The notes under the pieces are model-generated. The model had not been told where the DNA came from, did not search any database, and worked only from the letters and a program-made list of their open reading frames with translations. From NCBI GenBank assembly GCA_002633025.1, contig NMRB01000499.1, positions 53,660 to 117,659 of the forward strand: 64,000 nucleotides of DNA. Reading direction: 5' to 3'. Position numbers and translations under genes: made by a program. This document shows positions 1 to 18,190 of this stretch, piece by piece. The DNA comes from Notospermus geniculatus. Taxonomy: Eukaryota > Nemertea > Pilidiophora > Heteronemertea > Lineidae. Position 1 is the stretch's first letter. Each line of letters begins with the position of its first letter.

Positions 1-249
1 TATTATTAGTACTGGTATTAATATTTATTATTGTGACCTACTTTTACCTTAATAATACTAGTAACACTAACCAATGACCAGATATCAACATGAACAGTGT
101 TAGACCTGATCAGTTACAGATCATGTGACCTGAGTCAGAGTGAGGTGCAACTTGAAGACCCTACAGAGGGTTGTTCCATTGAACTGAAAGTGACCCCTCT
201 CCACATGAATGTGAAACACTTAGTTACTACAACACAAACCCACGCAACC

Positions 250-356
250 CATCCTCCCACACCAGGGCTTTGGTCTCGTTCCTCTTCATACACTTGTACA
301 CAAAGTGTGAGTGGATGAAGAGGAGCGAGGTCAGGAACCCCTGCTGTGGGAGGATG
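250..356. mobile_element. Short palindromic MITE with 8-bp target duplication
   Basis: The element begins CATCCTCCCAC and ends with the inverse GTGGGAGGATG. Its whole length folds back, including matching halves around CACTTGTACACAAAGTGTG. It is flanked on both sides by the same 8 bases, ACGCAACC (242-249 and 357-364). A second copy with its own 8-bp duplication lies at 57567-57671. Eight-base duplications are typical of hAT transposases. The element is non-autonomous, with no reading frame of its own. Confidence 0.8.
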
Positions 357-714
357 ACGCAACCAGAAAAATATCACAGTTTCGGTGTGTGTGTGATATT
401 TGTATTGGTGCGGACAGTAGAGTTTTTTTTGTAATTGATAGTTTATTATAAAAGAGATTACAGTAGAGTTAATATCTCCAGCACAGCAATATAAACCATT
501 TTAGAAGATATTTGTGGATTATTTTCTTCAGATTAAGAAGACAAAAAACTGAGAAATTGAGGAAATGATTGTCAGTAACATGCCAATTAATCCAAGAGAG
601 ATTATTAATATTTTACATGCACGTGATGCAGAACCTATTTGTTCTGTTATCAAGCCTAAAAATTTGCCTACCCAGAAAGGTAGAGTATAGTGATTGAGTC
701 AACATCAGAGGTAA

Positions 715-897
715 ATCACCAGGATCCAGAAAAGGAGGGGGCACCTGGCCTTCCCAGATTAAAACTTCATGCATCTCATGCTGGTCAATTTCGAAGACGC
801 TTTCCAAATTTTCTAATTTTCTGGACAATTTTGAAGATTTTTTGCAAAAAAGAGGGGCCAAGCCTGAGAGGCCCCCGTGAGATCCACCAGTGAAAGC
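715..897. mobile_element. Diverged GGATCC-end element
   Basis: The stretch starts near CCAGGATCCAGAAAAGGAGGGGGCA-like sequence (written here only as its pattern) and ends near GAGGCCCCCGTGAGATCCACC. It resembles the family seen intact at 4600-4868 and 57275-57450. Both ends are degraded, so the boundaries are approximate. Confidence 0.45.
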
Positions 898-2846
898 CCC
901 ACAAATAACACCCGGGGTTAAAACCAATCTTAGCATACTTATCCCATCTGACTTACATGGAGAATCTGATGGACCTCTTGAACTCGAAGCTCCTAGTTTC
1001 AAAAAAAGAATTGAAGAAAACATGAAAAATATGATTTTGTTTCGCAGGGTCAGTACCGTAGGCCTATTTAAATAAATGATGAAGAAAAAAAGTGTTTTTT
1101 AGGCTATAAGTATACACCATGTGGACAACAGTGATCAGGGAGAGAACATACCACAAACCTATTAAAACCCAAACCTCTCCACATCTCCCCCTCACACCAT
1201 TGCCAACATTGGAACTTCCATAGATACACTACAAGTATGATGTACTCATACTGGACTGGTGTACTATATACATGATATAGGCTCAATAATTGACAACCAT
1301 GATCTGATCTTGAACTAACCATACCCATAAATTTCATTAATTTGGAGATTCCTTACCCATTTTATCACACAATCTAGACTATATGTATCTGCTATAGTCC
1401 CTTTCCAAATATCCAAGACAAGTAAGTAGCCCAACGGCAACAGACAAACTGACTGAACACAACACAACAAATATTGGACCTCTTCTGTCCCTCTGCTCTG
1501 GTCTGGACTCTGGTGCCTGACTTCAATTCAACTTCAAGCAAGTGTTGTGGTGTGTATTATTCAGAACCACAGTATACTGGGCCTATTGTGTGAAACTAGT
1601 TCGTCACAAGTCACGAGAATGCACAAAAGACAGGCCCTGCACAAGCAATGAATGTTGTGTGGCTGAGCAATACAATGAGTAATCTTTGTTTGAGGTCAAT
1701 AAACAAGAACAACAAACGAATGACGAATGTCAATTTTTGTGATGAAAACGACAACTTTTGATGATGCTAAAGATCTGTCTTGCTATGTCCGGTTTTCAAA
1801 CTAGGGGCAAATGGAGGTTCTTGTCAAATTACATCTCTGTGAGCAGTTTCAACAAAATATTCACCGTAATTACGGAGAAATTACGATTTTATTGACAAGA
1901 AAATGTGAATGAAAGCAACCCTGTTGTGTACTACGTCATCGATATTTGCGGTCTCGTGAAGATCTCGGAGCTTTCACGAGACATTGCGTGAACAACAAAA
2001 GTTGGATTGGATTCGGGTTTTGATGAGAGAATGGTCTCGGAATAAAGTCTTTCACGCCGATAATTTTCGCCAGAGGCGGCCGTAAATTATCTCAAACAAT
2101 AATGGTAATAATGTAGAATCATATCAAAATGATGAAAAGCCCATAAATCCCGCAGACTTGTCCCCTGGAAGAATTTTGTGCGTGGAACTCGGCCGACTTG
2201 GGAAGCCCTCATCCGCCATTTTTGTTGTGTGCCCAAAAGGCAAATGATTTTGCATGATGTTTATGATGAATGAAGGCGGCGACGTTCCTCGTTTGTTTCG
2301 TATTGGGAGAGTTCTGTTTGTGAAATATGTGTCTAAATGTAGTACCACGTCCAGCCCTCTGGTCAGACTGAAAAGGATGATGCCCAAACTGCCATAATGA
2401 GAGACTGCTGCTGCTGCTGGCTGTGCTGTGCTGTGTTGTGCTGTGCCTGTGTGTGGCTGTGCAGCGGTGGCAGTGTCATTACTGTGCCAGTGTGTGTCGT
2501 GTGATCCAAGTGCAGTGTAGTGTGTCAGTGACACTGCTGACAGTCGCCGACAGACATACTCCTGCGGACAGGCTGCAACTGCGAGCTCCAGGCATGCTGA
2601 AGCAGAGACAGACAGAGAAAGGTCAATTTTATTACCCATGAATCTTGTTTGGAAAGGATGGTCGCACATGCATGTAAAATCACCCATTGGCTTGCTGACA
2701 TTCATCTCCTCATCAGAGTTCTTCATCATTGTGTTCTTATTTCTTTCAGATATCTTGCCTTGAACAGATAGTGCCAACCTGAAATTCAAGTGTCACGTAG
2801 CGAAAAGAGGAGATAACAGTCGGCGGGGAATTAATTGAGAAGGATC

Positions 2847-9668
<6,822 letters not shown>

Positions 9669-9721
9669 GCGATCACACCAGTGCAATTTCCTATGTAAGT
9701 TTGATAAGTTCAATTCAAGTT

Positions 9722-9923
9722 TGGAATATGTGATCCGATCTAAAAGTAGGTGCATGTCGCAACTGAGGAAAGGGTTAACGGCCTTACAACATAATTGCTG
9801 AAATGTACGTCTCTACAGGTTGACAACAGTAGTGGACAGCAGTGATAATAGTTAAGTAAACTGATGACCAATGGTGATCAGCTGCGACATGTGCCTATTT
9901 TGCCGGAGCGGGTCACCTATCTC
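9722..9923. mobile_element. MITE with imperfect 40-bp ends downstream of CUL1
   Basis: The left end ATATGTGATCCGATCTAAAA with TGCATGTCGCAACTGA is matched in inverse on the right (TCAGCTGCGACATGTGCC, then TTTTGCCGGAGCGGGTCAC). The interior CAGTAGTGGACAGCAGTGAT and AAACTGATGACCA recurs in inverse at 46610-46730 and partly at 12385-12480, which supports a dispersed element. Confidence 0.65.
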
Positions 9924-12384
9924 TTCAGAGGTTGCCAGTCTTGGTAATTTGAAAAGACGCTAACTGTCTGTTTCCGTTGCACACTCTGACAGGCCTTGAT
10001 TATTCATCCAGGCATGTTCTCCCACCTTCTCTCATTCTAAAAATCTCTTCTCTCATTCCAGAATGCCAGTCCATTGTGCTTCAAGTCCTCAATTTTCGTA
10101 TGGTTGTCGTTCTACATCCTTTGAATTCCACGGACGTTATCTGAGTGGAAGCTGTCTATTTGATAGACACCAGCACACTTTTCTGAATCATACAGACGGG
10201 AGACGTTATTCAGATAACTTTCTTGATTTGAAAGTTAATGACTTTTGAGATAGAAAATCAGAGGTGAAGGTCACACAGAAACCAACCTCCGGGCAGAGGT
10301 TTTCCACCCTCCGTGCAGAAATTTTGCACTCTCTGTGCAGAAGTTTCCACTCCATGTGCAGAACTTTTCCATGGAGACTGAACTCGGTGGATATCCATAC
10401 AATTTTTTCGATGCTGGGTCATCAGTCTTTCCTTATTATTGCTGGCGTATAGAAGTGTGATGCTAGACTCTTAACACTTTTGTAACCAGCAATTATTACA
10501 TTTGAAATGTACATTACAGGTCAATGAAAGTGACATAGTCAGGTTGAACTTAACAGCTGATTTCACGTGTAAAAAGTCAGGGAGTTGAATTTTTCAACCC
10601 GTGAAAATTCTAATGTTGTATGTAGTGTTGATGACTGTCGGCAACACTCCAAATTGTATTTGAACTTTTTCTCCATGCACCAAGTTTTAGCTCCGTCTAT
10701 GGAGGCTGTCTCTATAGAGTAGGTGTTCTAGATGCTGTCCTGGTCTAGGAACGAGTTGTTTTATGGTGAAGCCAGACACATTCATCAAAGATTTTCATGT
10801 ATAGAAACTTTTTTTCAACCGTTGATGAATCGCACTATGATGTTTTAATATTTCACTAAGTGCACTCGTACTTTTATGAAACCTGGGTTATGACAATTTG
10901 TCTGAGGTGTAACCTACGCAGATTTTGTCGGGAATCGTGGCTGATAAATTCCCGTTAAAGACTTGGAGGCAAATTCGGTCGTCAAGAACGTTCCAAAAAC
11001 ACCTGTATTTAGGGATGAAGTTGAGATGATCCTTCTGGTGACGCTCAGGAAATTGAGACAGATATCTTGAAAAATGCATGGCATGCCCTCTTAAGAGACG
11101 GTTAGAGGATTTTCGTCTCCGGATTTTCATCTTTGGACATTTCGCCCCAGGACATTTCATCACTAAAGCCTAATTCAGACTTTCGACGCACAACCATCGC
11201 CGGCGATCGATGCGTGATCTTGTGTTCGAGGCCGACCCTGTTGCACGATTTGGTCGTCGTCAGATCGCGGGACCGTAATTAGGGTACTTGAGTCGTTTCA
11301 TAATGCGTTGCGTCGCTGCAGTATGAATCAACTCTGCGAAGTCGGCGTCCAGATTTTGATCGTGCGTCGGACGCCGATGGTCGTGCATCAAAGTATGAAC
11401 TAGGCTTAAGAAGGACAGGGACGGAGAACTGTCATAACAGTTCCAGATTCTGGGCTGTTGCTTTGAGCAGCTGATAAGGAAAGATGTTGTAAGTCGTGGT
11501 TGGTCCAGATGTGCTAACATTGAGAGAAATGTTCGTGATAGTGATGGTGCAAACTTAATCAAAAGACCGCGAAAAGTTTTAAAATCTTTTTTAACTCTTC
11601 ACACTTGTCTGGAGTTGGATTTTTTCTCACCGTTTGCCGCGTCGTGGTGCTGATGTGTGATTTCAGGAAAATGGACGTGTTTGTTTTGATCGGAGGTTCG
11701 TGCTATGTTGTGCATTGTACCACATCGCCAAAACGCCTCAACTTTTCAGTCCCTACCCCCGACTGAATGGGCTAAGCAGTTGGCAATAACATGTCCCCAT
11801 TCAAGCCGAAGATTATTTGATTTCCGTTATTCTGACTTAATAATTTCTTTCACCAGCTTAAGGCTGATAATAGACAGTTGACTTAAATTGAAGAAATCAC
11901 TCATAGTCAGATGACGACCCCACCTATGCCTGGGCGTGATTTGAGCCTTGTTGGATATTATAGGATCTTTTTCACGGAGCTGTAAATAAATTTTAGTGTC
12001 GAGGTTTCTAATAAACGACTGGGAGGGGGGCGGGGTTATGCACGGCATGTATGCATGCCACGGGAGGAGGTCTTGTATTGCCAAAATTAAAGCTTTGAAG
12101 GATTAAACGTTTGGAAATTAGAGGACAGGAAGATGGTGCATAACACAACTTTTTCTGCATCTAGCATTTGCTTGCCGTGTTTGGTAGAATGAACTAACTT
12201 AAAGAAATTTGCCAAGAGGGCATCAGGTTTTATTTGGATCTTTCACATGTAAGTTTTTATCTTGTTGATGTACCGGTAACTCTATTCCTAGAAATTACCC
12301 CAATCTTATCTGATCCGAGCTTGGTGCTTCATGGCCAAGCTTTCTGTCAGTCTCTTAATATTAGTGTGGCAGTCAAGAAAAACC

Positions 12385-12480
12385 CGTCGGATGTCGCTTT
12401 GAGGAAAGTGTTAATGGCCTTGGTGAACCTGCCCATTTCAATAGCTGAAATGTACTACATAACAGGTAAACAGTAGCAGA
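12385..12480. mobile_element. Diverged fragment of the 9722 MITE
   Basis: GTCGCTTTGAGGAAAGTG, then TAATGGCCTT, GCTGAAATGTAC and ACAGGTAAACAGTAG follow the same order and spacing as the left half of the element at 9722. Confidence 0.5.
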
Positions 12481-12770
12481 TCAATGCACAGGCAATCTGA
12501 CAGCCCTTGTTGATCATTCAGCGACTTCTGACGGGTTTTTCTAGACTGCCACACATTTGGGTTTCACTGAGATTGAATGGACAATCTTGCGAGATGAAAA
12601 ATCCCTTGACAGGCCCCAGGAAGGGCAAGTTATGTTGAGTGGATGGTCATGTGCATAAACCTGTACTAGATGTGATATTTGTAAGGGTGGTTGTGTTCTT
12701 GTTGGGTTGGGATGGTAATTTGTGAAAACTGAGATATCCACTTGTAGAAATTTCCCATGGAGGATATCCA

Positions 12771-12824
12771 GACTGGTTCCCTGTCCATGTACAGCTCTAC
12801 TGATTCATGGACAGGGAACCAGTC
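12771..12824. repeat. Perfect 19-bp hairpin
   Basis: GACTGGTTCCCTGTCCATG (12771-12789) is exactly inverted at 12806-12824, with a 16-base loop. The arms have no mismatch, unlike the degraded repeats around them. If the CUL1 3' UTR extends this far, it would form a stable RNA stem. Confidence 0.75.
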
Positions 12825-13099
12825 TAGGGGGAGATTTCAAGGGAAGACTTGGCCTTCAACTTACTTACGATTCGATTTGAAAATGCCGGCAAAAATAAAA
12901 AAAAAAAAGTCATGTATAATGTCAGTTCATGTATATGCTATAAGTTGTGCGTCTGAAACTATTTAAATAAAACTGAGACGTTTAATTTGTATTTGATCTT
13001 CTTGTCTTTTGTTCTTTTAACGACAAGTGATGAGACTCCTTTGGTATAGGTGGCGTTAGTTGAGATCTAATTTTGTAGGTCAAGAAAAAAACATGTAAA

Positions 13100-13105
13100 A
13101 ATAAA
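13100..13105 (+). terminator. Candidate polyadenylation signal for CUL1
   Basis: This is an AATAAA hexamer about 3.4 kb after the stop. A second candidate is at 12966-12971. Both are ordinary hexamers without a clear downstream GU-rich context, so the assignment is weak. Confidence 0.25.
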
Positions 13106-13124
13106 GCTTCTGTCTTGATACCGA

Positions 13125-13290
13125 GATGCCAGGAAATCGCATCTACGGCCGCCTAGATTTCAAAATTTTATGGTGGAGGCCCCCCAGACCCCCTGTCGGC
13201 ACGGGAGCTTCGGCCCCTGCCTGCAACGACTGCCTTCAGCAGCCTGACCCCCCTCTGCCAAAAATCCTGGATCCATGCCTGTGTCCACAG
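13125..13290. mobile_element. Fragment of the GGATCC-end element
   Basis: The fragment includes ATGCCAGGAAATCGCATCT, GGAGGCCCCCCAGACCCCC and the terminal AATCCTGGATCCATGCCTG. These align with the right two thirds of the intact copy at 4600-4868, including its GGAAATCGCATCT segment. Confidence 0.6.
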
Positions 13291-13384
13291 GGTATGCCAA
13301 ATGCAATCCCCTAAAGTATTTTCTGATGGACTCATAAATTCCAGTAAAAAAGTACATTAGAGAAGAAAAACGGTGAAAAGTTCA

Positions 13385-13465
13385 TGCGCCCACCGGGGAT
13401 CGAACCCACGACCTGCGGATTGACAGCAGGACGCAGCACCACTGTACGGTGTCGCCACCTATCAG
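13385..13465 (-). mobile_element. tRNA-like SINE head
   Basis: On the minus strand, GTGGTGCTGCGTCCTGCTG and GTCGTGGGTTCGATCCCC resemble A and B boxes of a class different from SINE-A, B and C. The acceptor stem does not pair, so I do not call a tRNA gene. Confidence 0.45.
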
Positions 13466-15324
13466 AGCAGTCGTCACATAATCTATGCGCCTGACGGGGT
13501 CAAAGGTCAGAGTTGACAGGCCAGGCTTATGTACATATTATAATACGCACATGGCGGTTCGTCACAACAGCAGCGGATGGATGCTTATTTTATTCACCGA
13601 TTTCACTAAAACTGGATTAAATCACGAAAAACTATGAACGCATTTCGAAAGTTCATAACAAAAGGATTTTGACTGTGCAAGAAATTTCGAAATCCGTCGT
13701 TATTTAGATGAGATATCGTTTGGTGAAAGTTTGCCATCTTTCAGAAGTTGGGTTGCTGAAGCGGCTACTTGGACTACACTCTGTTCTCAGATAGTGGAAA
13801 ACAGTAAGTTGCTATTTCAAAACATATCACTATCAGACATGTCAGACCGTCGGGTCTTCGTTTTTGGCGCGTTTACTCAGGATTTCTCATATTTTTTTAG
13901 TTTTTATATCGTTTTAACGAGTCAATTTGAGGAATTTTGGGTTTTGTCTTGAGAATTTCACACAGTTGACATTGACTGCCTTGGATTCAAAGAGTAAGAT
14001 TGACTATACTGTGTTCTTGATTCTTGTTACTGGCCCTTTCCCGTTCTGCCCGTCCTGGCACGGAGTTCTACGTCTCAAAATCAGGTAGGAGGGGCGTCTA
14101 TGGCAGCCAGTCCATGAATGATATTTTTTTGGCCGGATACTAGGCCAGCAGAGTTTGGGGAGAGGATGTCTTAGATGGGAGTTTGGGCCATGTCAAGTTT
14201 GCCAACCCTACATGCTAGGCCTAGTTCCTCCAACATGCCAAGGCTGAATGAAATTGGATGGAACCATATAAAAGAAATCCTGTATAAAATTTGCTGTGTG
14301 CCAAAAAAACCTCCCCACCACCTCCTGGGAAATAGTTAGTAGGCAGAATTTTAAAACTTCTTTCATTCTTGACATGCCTGGCTCTCATTGATGGTTTTAT
14401 CTGGGAATGAGGTAGCAGTACAGTACTTCTAAAGTAGTTGCATGTAGTTCTTTTATTAGTATGGCACTAACAAACACAATACATTTGAAGGGAAATTTAT
14501 TAAGGCTGTTCTGATAAAAAGGATTATCCCCACCCTGAAAAGAGACCAGGGATTAACTCTACACAAAGTCTATCATCCTCTGATCTAAACAGCAAACATT
14601 AGAGTGCCAACATTTTGTCATTTGTGTTGAAAACGCCTAGTGTGAGCAAAACGTCCACAAGGAACTTTGTTGTAACCTTTGAGTGCCATCCAAAGAACTA
14701 CTTGCAACTGTTCGTTAATTGCCTCAAAGAAGAGCATTCAAAGAAGTTCTAAAGTTACCAAACTTGCCATGGGACCAAAAAATGACCAAAACTTAGGGGC
14801 CCTACCTCTTATAGGCTATCTATAAATGGGGGATGTCAAATTCAAAATTGTAGGCCTACCTCACTTTTATCTGTTATAACCATCTCTGAGATGCCCCCTT
14901 ACTTTCATCATGGCAGATTCCCACAACCAAACTAATGGCCTGTTGAAATGAAAGCGACTTAGTTCTCAATTTTACTTCAACCTACATTTACCAACAGAAA
15001 GGGTTAAAGTGTACTTTTATGTAAATCACAGGTGACTTTGGAGTTTTTTCACCAGTTGCTCCTGTCTTTTATGTGAGAGAAACCAGATGCCCTCAGCAGG
15101 TTAGAGTTGGGGAGACTATCAGTGTTTACACGATTAACTGGAATTATAGCCCGTGGGGGTCGGAACATTAGTGCTGGATGATATGGTAATTAGTGGAGTG
15201 AAGGATTTTAATTCCTGGATTGATTTAAGCTTACCTGTGTCTGGTGCTCTCTGCTGATTTAAAAACTCTCTGATCTCAGTATTTTGTGTTGCATCATCAA
15301 AAGGTAAGACATTTCAACGTCTTT
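13466..15324. other. Non-coding stretch between CUL1 and GLI
   Basis: I see no exon, RNA gene or sharply bounded repeat here. Two TAGGCCTA palindromes occur (14216-14223 and 14851-14858). Confidence 0.4.
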
Positions 15325-15329
15325 TCTAG

Positions 15330-15460
15330 AGTCTTTTCTAGAGTTTCAGATTGTAAAGTTCCAGCCTGAAGAAGACCCCGGTTTGGGGTCGAAAATTTGC
15401 AAATTTCTGGAAATTGACTTTATATTTATCATCATATGTGTCGATTTTTGTGCTTGCTTT
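15330..15460. mobile_element. Half copy of the GACCCCAACCGGGG foldback element
   Basis: GAAGACCCCGGTTTGGGGTC, then GAAAATTTGCAAATTTCTGG match the right arm of the full foldback at 35297-35451. The left arm is missing. Confidence 0.55.
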
Positions 15461-15574
15461 CTCTTAATAAATTTCAACCAAATGTTTGGTAAAATTTGAC
15501 CAATCTTTAGTATTCAGCCTGGGGTAGGCCTATTGCAAGTCACACCATGCTGACAGTGTTCTCCACACCAGTTA

Positions 15575-15765
15575 AAACATTGGCGGCCCGCCCATCTTAA
15601 AAATACCGACAGCAAAATCCGCCCCTCTTAAAAACGGCCCACCCCTCTTAAAAATTCGTCCACCCTAATATTTATGATTTAGAACGCATCTCAGAGCATC
15701 TAAAATCCAGATTTCCCTGGGAGAGGGCCCCAGACCCCCGGTCAGGGGCAGACATTCCTGAAATC
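15575..15765. mobile_element. Element related to the GGATCC-end family
   Basis: GAACGCATCTCAGAGCATCT and GGGAGAGGGCCCCAGACCCC resemble the internal part of the 4600 copy (AATCGCATCTCAGAGC, GGCCCCCGGACCCC). Direct repeats of CCCCTCTTAAAAA precede it. The boundaries are unclear. Confidence 0.4.
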
Positions 15766-15965
15766 AACAATCTGTTGGTGCACTTTGGGTCTTCTTATGT
15801 GCGCATTCTGACTCATTTTGCCATCCTGAGATTATTAGGGGTTCTTAGCGTTCGCTCCCTTCGTCATGTTTGTGAGCGGTGACAAAGGGAGTGAGCGCTG
15901 AGAACCCCTGATGTTCCCAGGATGCATTTTGCTGTCACATGTCACATTTGGGCCTATACAGTGTA

Positions 15966-16399
15966 CTCTTCATTCCACTTCCGATTGGCGCGAGGTTTAT
16001 CAACGATAGCTCCGCAACGGCTGGGCCGATTTTGATGAAACATACGTCAATCGACTTGTCTTTCTTGGCGGTACAGCCATCATCACTGTCATTTTCCCGA
16101 AAAACGTGACAGAAAAAAGTTCTTTCACAAATCACAGTTCGTGTTTACGGCCGAAATTGCGGCCATTTTGAAATGAAGCAATGCATCGCGCACGTGTAAA
16201 CTGCACTGAACAACATAGCGAAATGAAATGGGTTTTGAGAAAGGGATCCGTTATGCAGGCCTTACGCGAAAAATGAAGATAGCAGGAAGATACCGGCAAG
16301 AAAGACAAGTTAATTGATGTATGGTATGTTGAATTTGACCCAGCCGTTGCGGAGATATCGGCTGAAAACCTCGCGCCACTGGGATTTGGAATGAACTGT
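15966..16399. mobile_element. MITE with about 100-bp terminal inverted repeats
   Basis: The left arm (about 15966-16066) contains GGCGCGAGGTTT, CTCCGCAACGGCTGGG and GACTTGTCTTTCTTG. The right arm (about 16300-16399) has each of these in inverse and in the opposite order (CAAGAAAGACAAGTT, CCAGCCGTTGCGGAGATA, AACCTCGCGCC). Long ends without a reading frame fit a non-autonomous DNA transposon. Confidence 0.75.
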
Positions 16400-17179
16400 A
16401 AGTCTCCTAATTCAATATTTTAAAACCCTTATTAAGGAGCACTGTCTCCGTTCCCTTGATGAAGAAAGGTACCGGTTACTTGTCACTTTCATCGAGACCT
16501 TTCAAGATGACTTTTGGCAACTTCAGTTTTTACCTTGAAAACATGGACAAATCCGTTAGGCCCATTACCACAGTCACTAGACACTGCTTTAATTGTCCTC
16601 ATATTATCAAAGGGAAGTGCGCTGTAAACTTCGTTAATTACTTTAGTTCGTTAATGAAGCTGTATGTAATTTAAGCTCCGTTTCGTGCTGAGTTTACCGA
16701 CTAAAACTTCCCAGCGGATTTTTTCATTTGAAGAAAACTGTTTTGTTGAAAATAATCATTGGGTTGAACTAAAACCAAACACATGCGCTCGTCTAACGTT
16801 TCCACTCATTTTTCTTCTGTCTTGCCGTCGGAAATGCGTGCCATTCTTTGCCGAATATTTATGTTTTTAGGGGCCGTCTCAGGAGTGGTGTCCATATTGT
16901 TACCTGGTGGAGATTGCATTGTTCTTTATGATGTAGATGGCATGTTGCCTGACCCTCTCAGATTCAATTATATTTGATATCTCTGCAGCAGACATCTTCA
17001 TCCGAGCTGGTAATGTTCAGCAAAGATAAGAAAACTGCATTTAGCTGTCTGAGAACCGGTATTGCTGCTGTAACGCTGGTGTTTATGGTGTCTAAGGCGC
17101 CAGGTCTGTAATTTCTGAGGTCAATTCCAAACAAATATTGAGTTGAAAGTGAGTGGCATCTGGCTCAACAGACCATACT

Positions 17180-17460
17180 GGGCCACGGTGGTGTAGTGGT
17201 TCGGACCAGGCGCGGATCCAAGGGGGGGCGCACCCGGCGCACGCCCCCCCTTTCGGCCAACAAATTTTTAAAATTGACCGTGAAATTCTGAAATTTGGAG
17301 CAAATCATTGAAATTGACCGCAGATTTCAATGTATCTAGCACGGTGCGCCCCCTCTTTCCTGAAATCCTGGATCCGTCCCTGCGGACCTCCGACTAGCGG
17401 TCAGAGGGTCCCAGGTTCAAATCCCACTGTGGCGTGAGACTTTGGGCAAGTCTCTTTGCC
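17180..17460 (+). mobile_element. SINE-B copy split by a nested element
   Basis: The SINE-B head GCCACGGTGGTGTAGTGGTT is interrupted at about 17208. It continues after 17384 with CCTCCGACTAGCGGTCAGAG and the B box AGGTTCAAATCCC. The uninterrupted copy at 21896 shows these parts directly joined. Confidence 0.8.
17212..17384. mobile_element. GGATCC-end element nested in SINE-B
   Basis: The ends are CAGGCGCGGATCCAAG and GGATCCGTCCCTG. CGGAC occurs immediately on both sides (left of 17212 and from 17385), a 5-bp target duplication like that of the 4600 copy. The interior GGCCAACAAATTTTTAAAAT and ATTGACCGTGAAATTCTG is shared with 20290 and 43215. Confidence 0.75.
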
Positions 17461-18029
17461 TTACTGGAAATACCCCAAATTGTACTTCACTCCATCCTGA
17501 TTCAAATTTTCTGTTTCAACGGCCATCTTACTGTCATTCACCTTCTTACTCATCCCGGAAATGTCACACTTTTTTGTTGTACCTGCCGCCCAGGACAAGA
17601 ACCCCCTCCGTCCCACCCAACAGAAGTCACCTGACACAACTGTCGTCAATTATTTCACAAATGTAACTAATCAGCTCAGATTGCGGTCCATTAGTTGAGA
17701 GCCTGGGAGGTGAGTTATCTCTGTCCTGTCTGTATCCTCTCCCCCGAGGTCACAAGGAAGTTGTCACTTTCCTTTGGGGACTACATCTTGTGCATTTCAC
17801 TAAAAAACACTTCACTTCATGCTCAGGTAATCTCTGGGCTGGCTGTTCGGGCAGTGCAGTGCAAACATCCAAGCCTGCCAATAATGTTGTCACAGGTTCT
17901 GAATTCGTTCCCATCACACCAGTGGCTTTATGTTAGAGGCCAGTCTTTCCTCGACATCGTAGTTTTCACTAGAGCTCCGGTTTCCTCCTACATAAAAAAC
18001 ATCATCCAATATTGTTTGATATACAACAT

Positions 18030-18190
18030 AGAGCACAAAAAATGACACACGAAATGACAGTATTAAGTAAAGTCGTCTCGGAATTTTGCAAATTTTTCGA
18101 CCCCAATCGGGGTCTTCCTCATGCACGTTCTAGTAGAGATCCCTTACAAAATTAATTTGCGAAATTTGGAGACGACTTTACTTTTGCTAT
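18030..18190. mobile_element. Foldback MITE, GACCCCAA family
   Basis: The left arm AAAGTCGTCTCGGAATTTTG with TTTTTCGACCCCAATCGGGG is partly inverted on the right (GCGAAATTTGGAGACGACTT). GGGGTCTTCCTCATGCACG corresponds to the same segment of 35297-35451. Confidence 0.65.

Larger units (their letters stand above)
1..2846. other. Region upstream of the cullin-1 gene
   Basis: I see no exon with convincing coding character here. The stretch holds a 107-bp palindromic MITE (250-356) and a diverged copy of the GGATCC-end element (about 715-897). CTGTG-rich low-complexity DNA (about 2400-2480) creates a long spurious minus-strand reading frame. The last few hundred bases before the cullin start probably include the promoter and 5' UTR, but I cannot place a transcription start, and an upstream untranslated exon is possible. 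Confidence 0.5.
9669..13125 (+). other. CUL1 3' UTR and downstream DNA
   Basis: No further coding exon is visible. AATAAA signals lie at 12966-12971 and 13100-13105, which would make a 3' UTR of about 3.3 kb, but I cannot show which is used. The stretch also holds MITE copies near 9722 and 12388 and the hairpin at 12771-12824. The three pyrimidine-rich repeats near 10290-10370, each with GTGCAGAA, look like a short degenerate tandem. Confidence 0.4.

Noticed and set aside
2124-2789. 221-codon minus-strand frame upstream of cullin-1
   Set aside because: It is driven by CTGTG-rich low-complexity DNA, has no family resemblance and overlaps the likely cullin promoter and 5' UTR.
13389-13460. Possible minus-strand tRNA gene
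   Set aside because: B-box-like sequence is present, but no paired acceptor stem was found.
16456-16977. Short plus-strand frames after the long-end MITE
   Set aside because: They are short and overlapping, without splice context or recognisable motifs.
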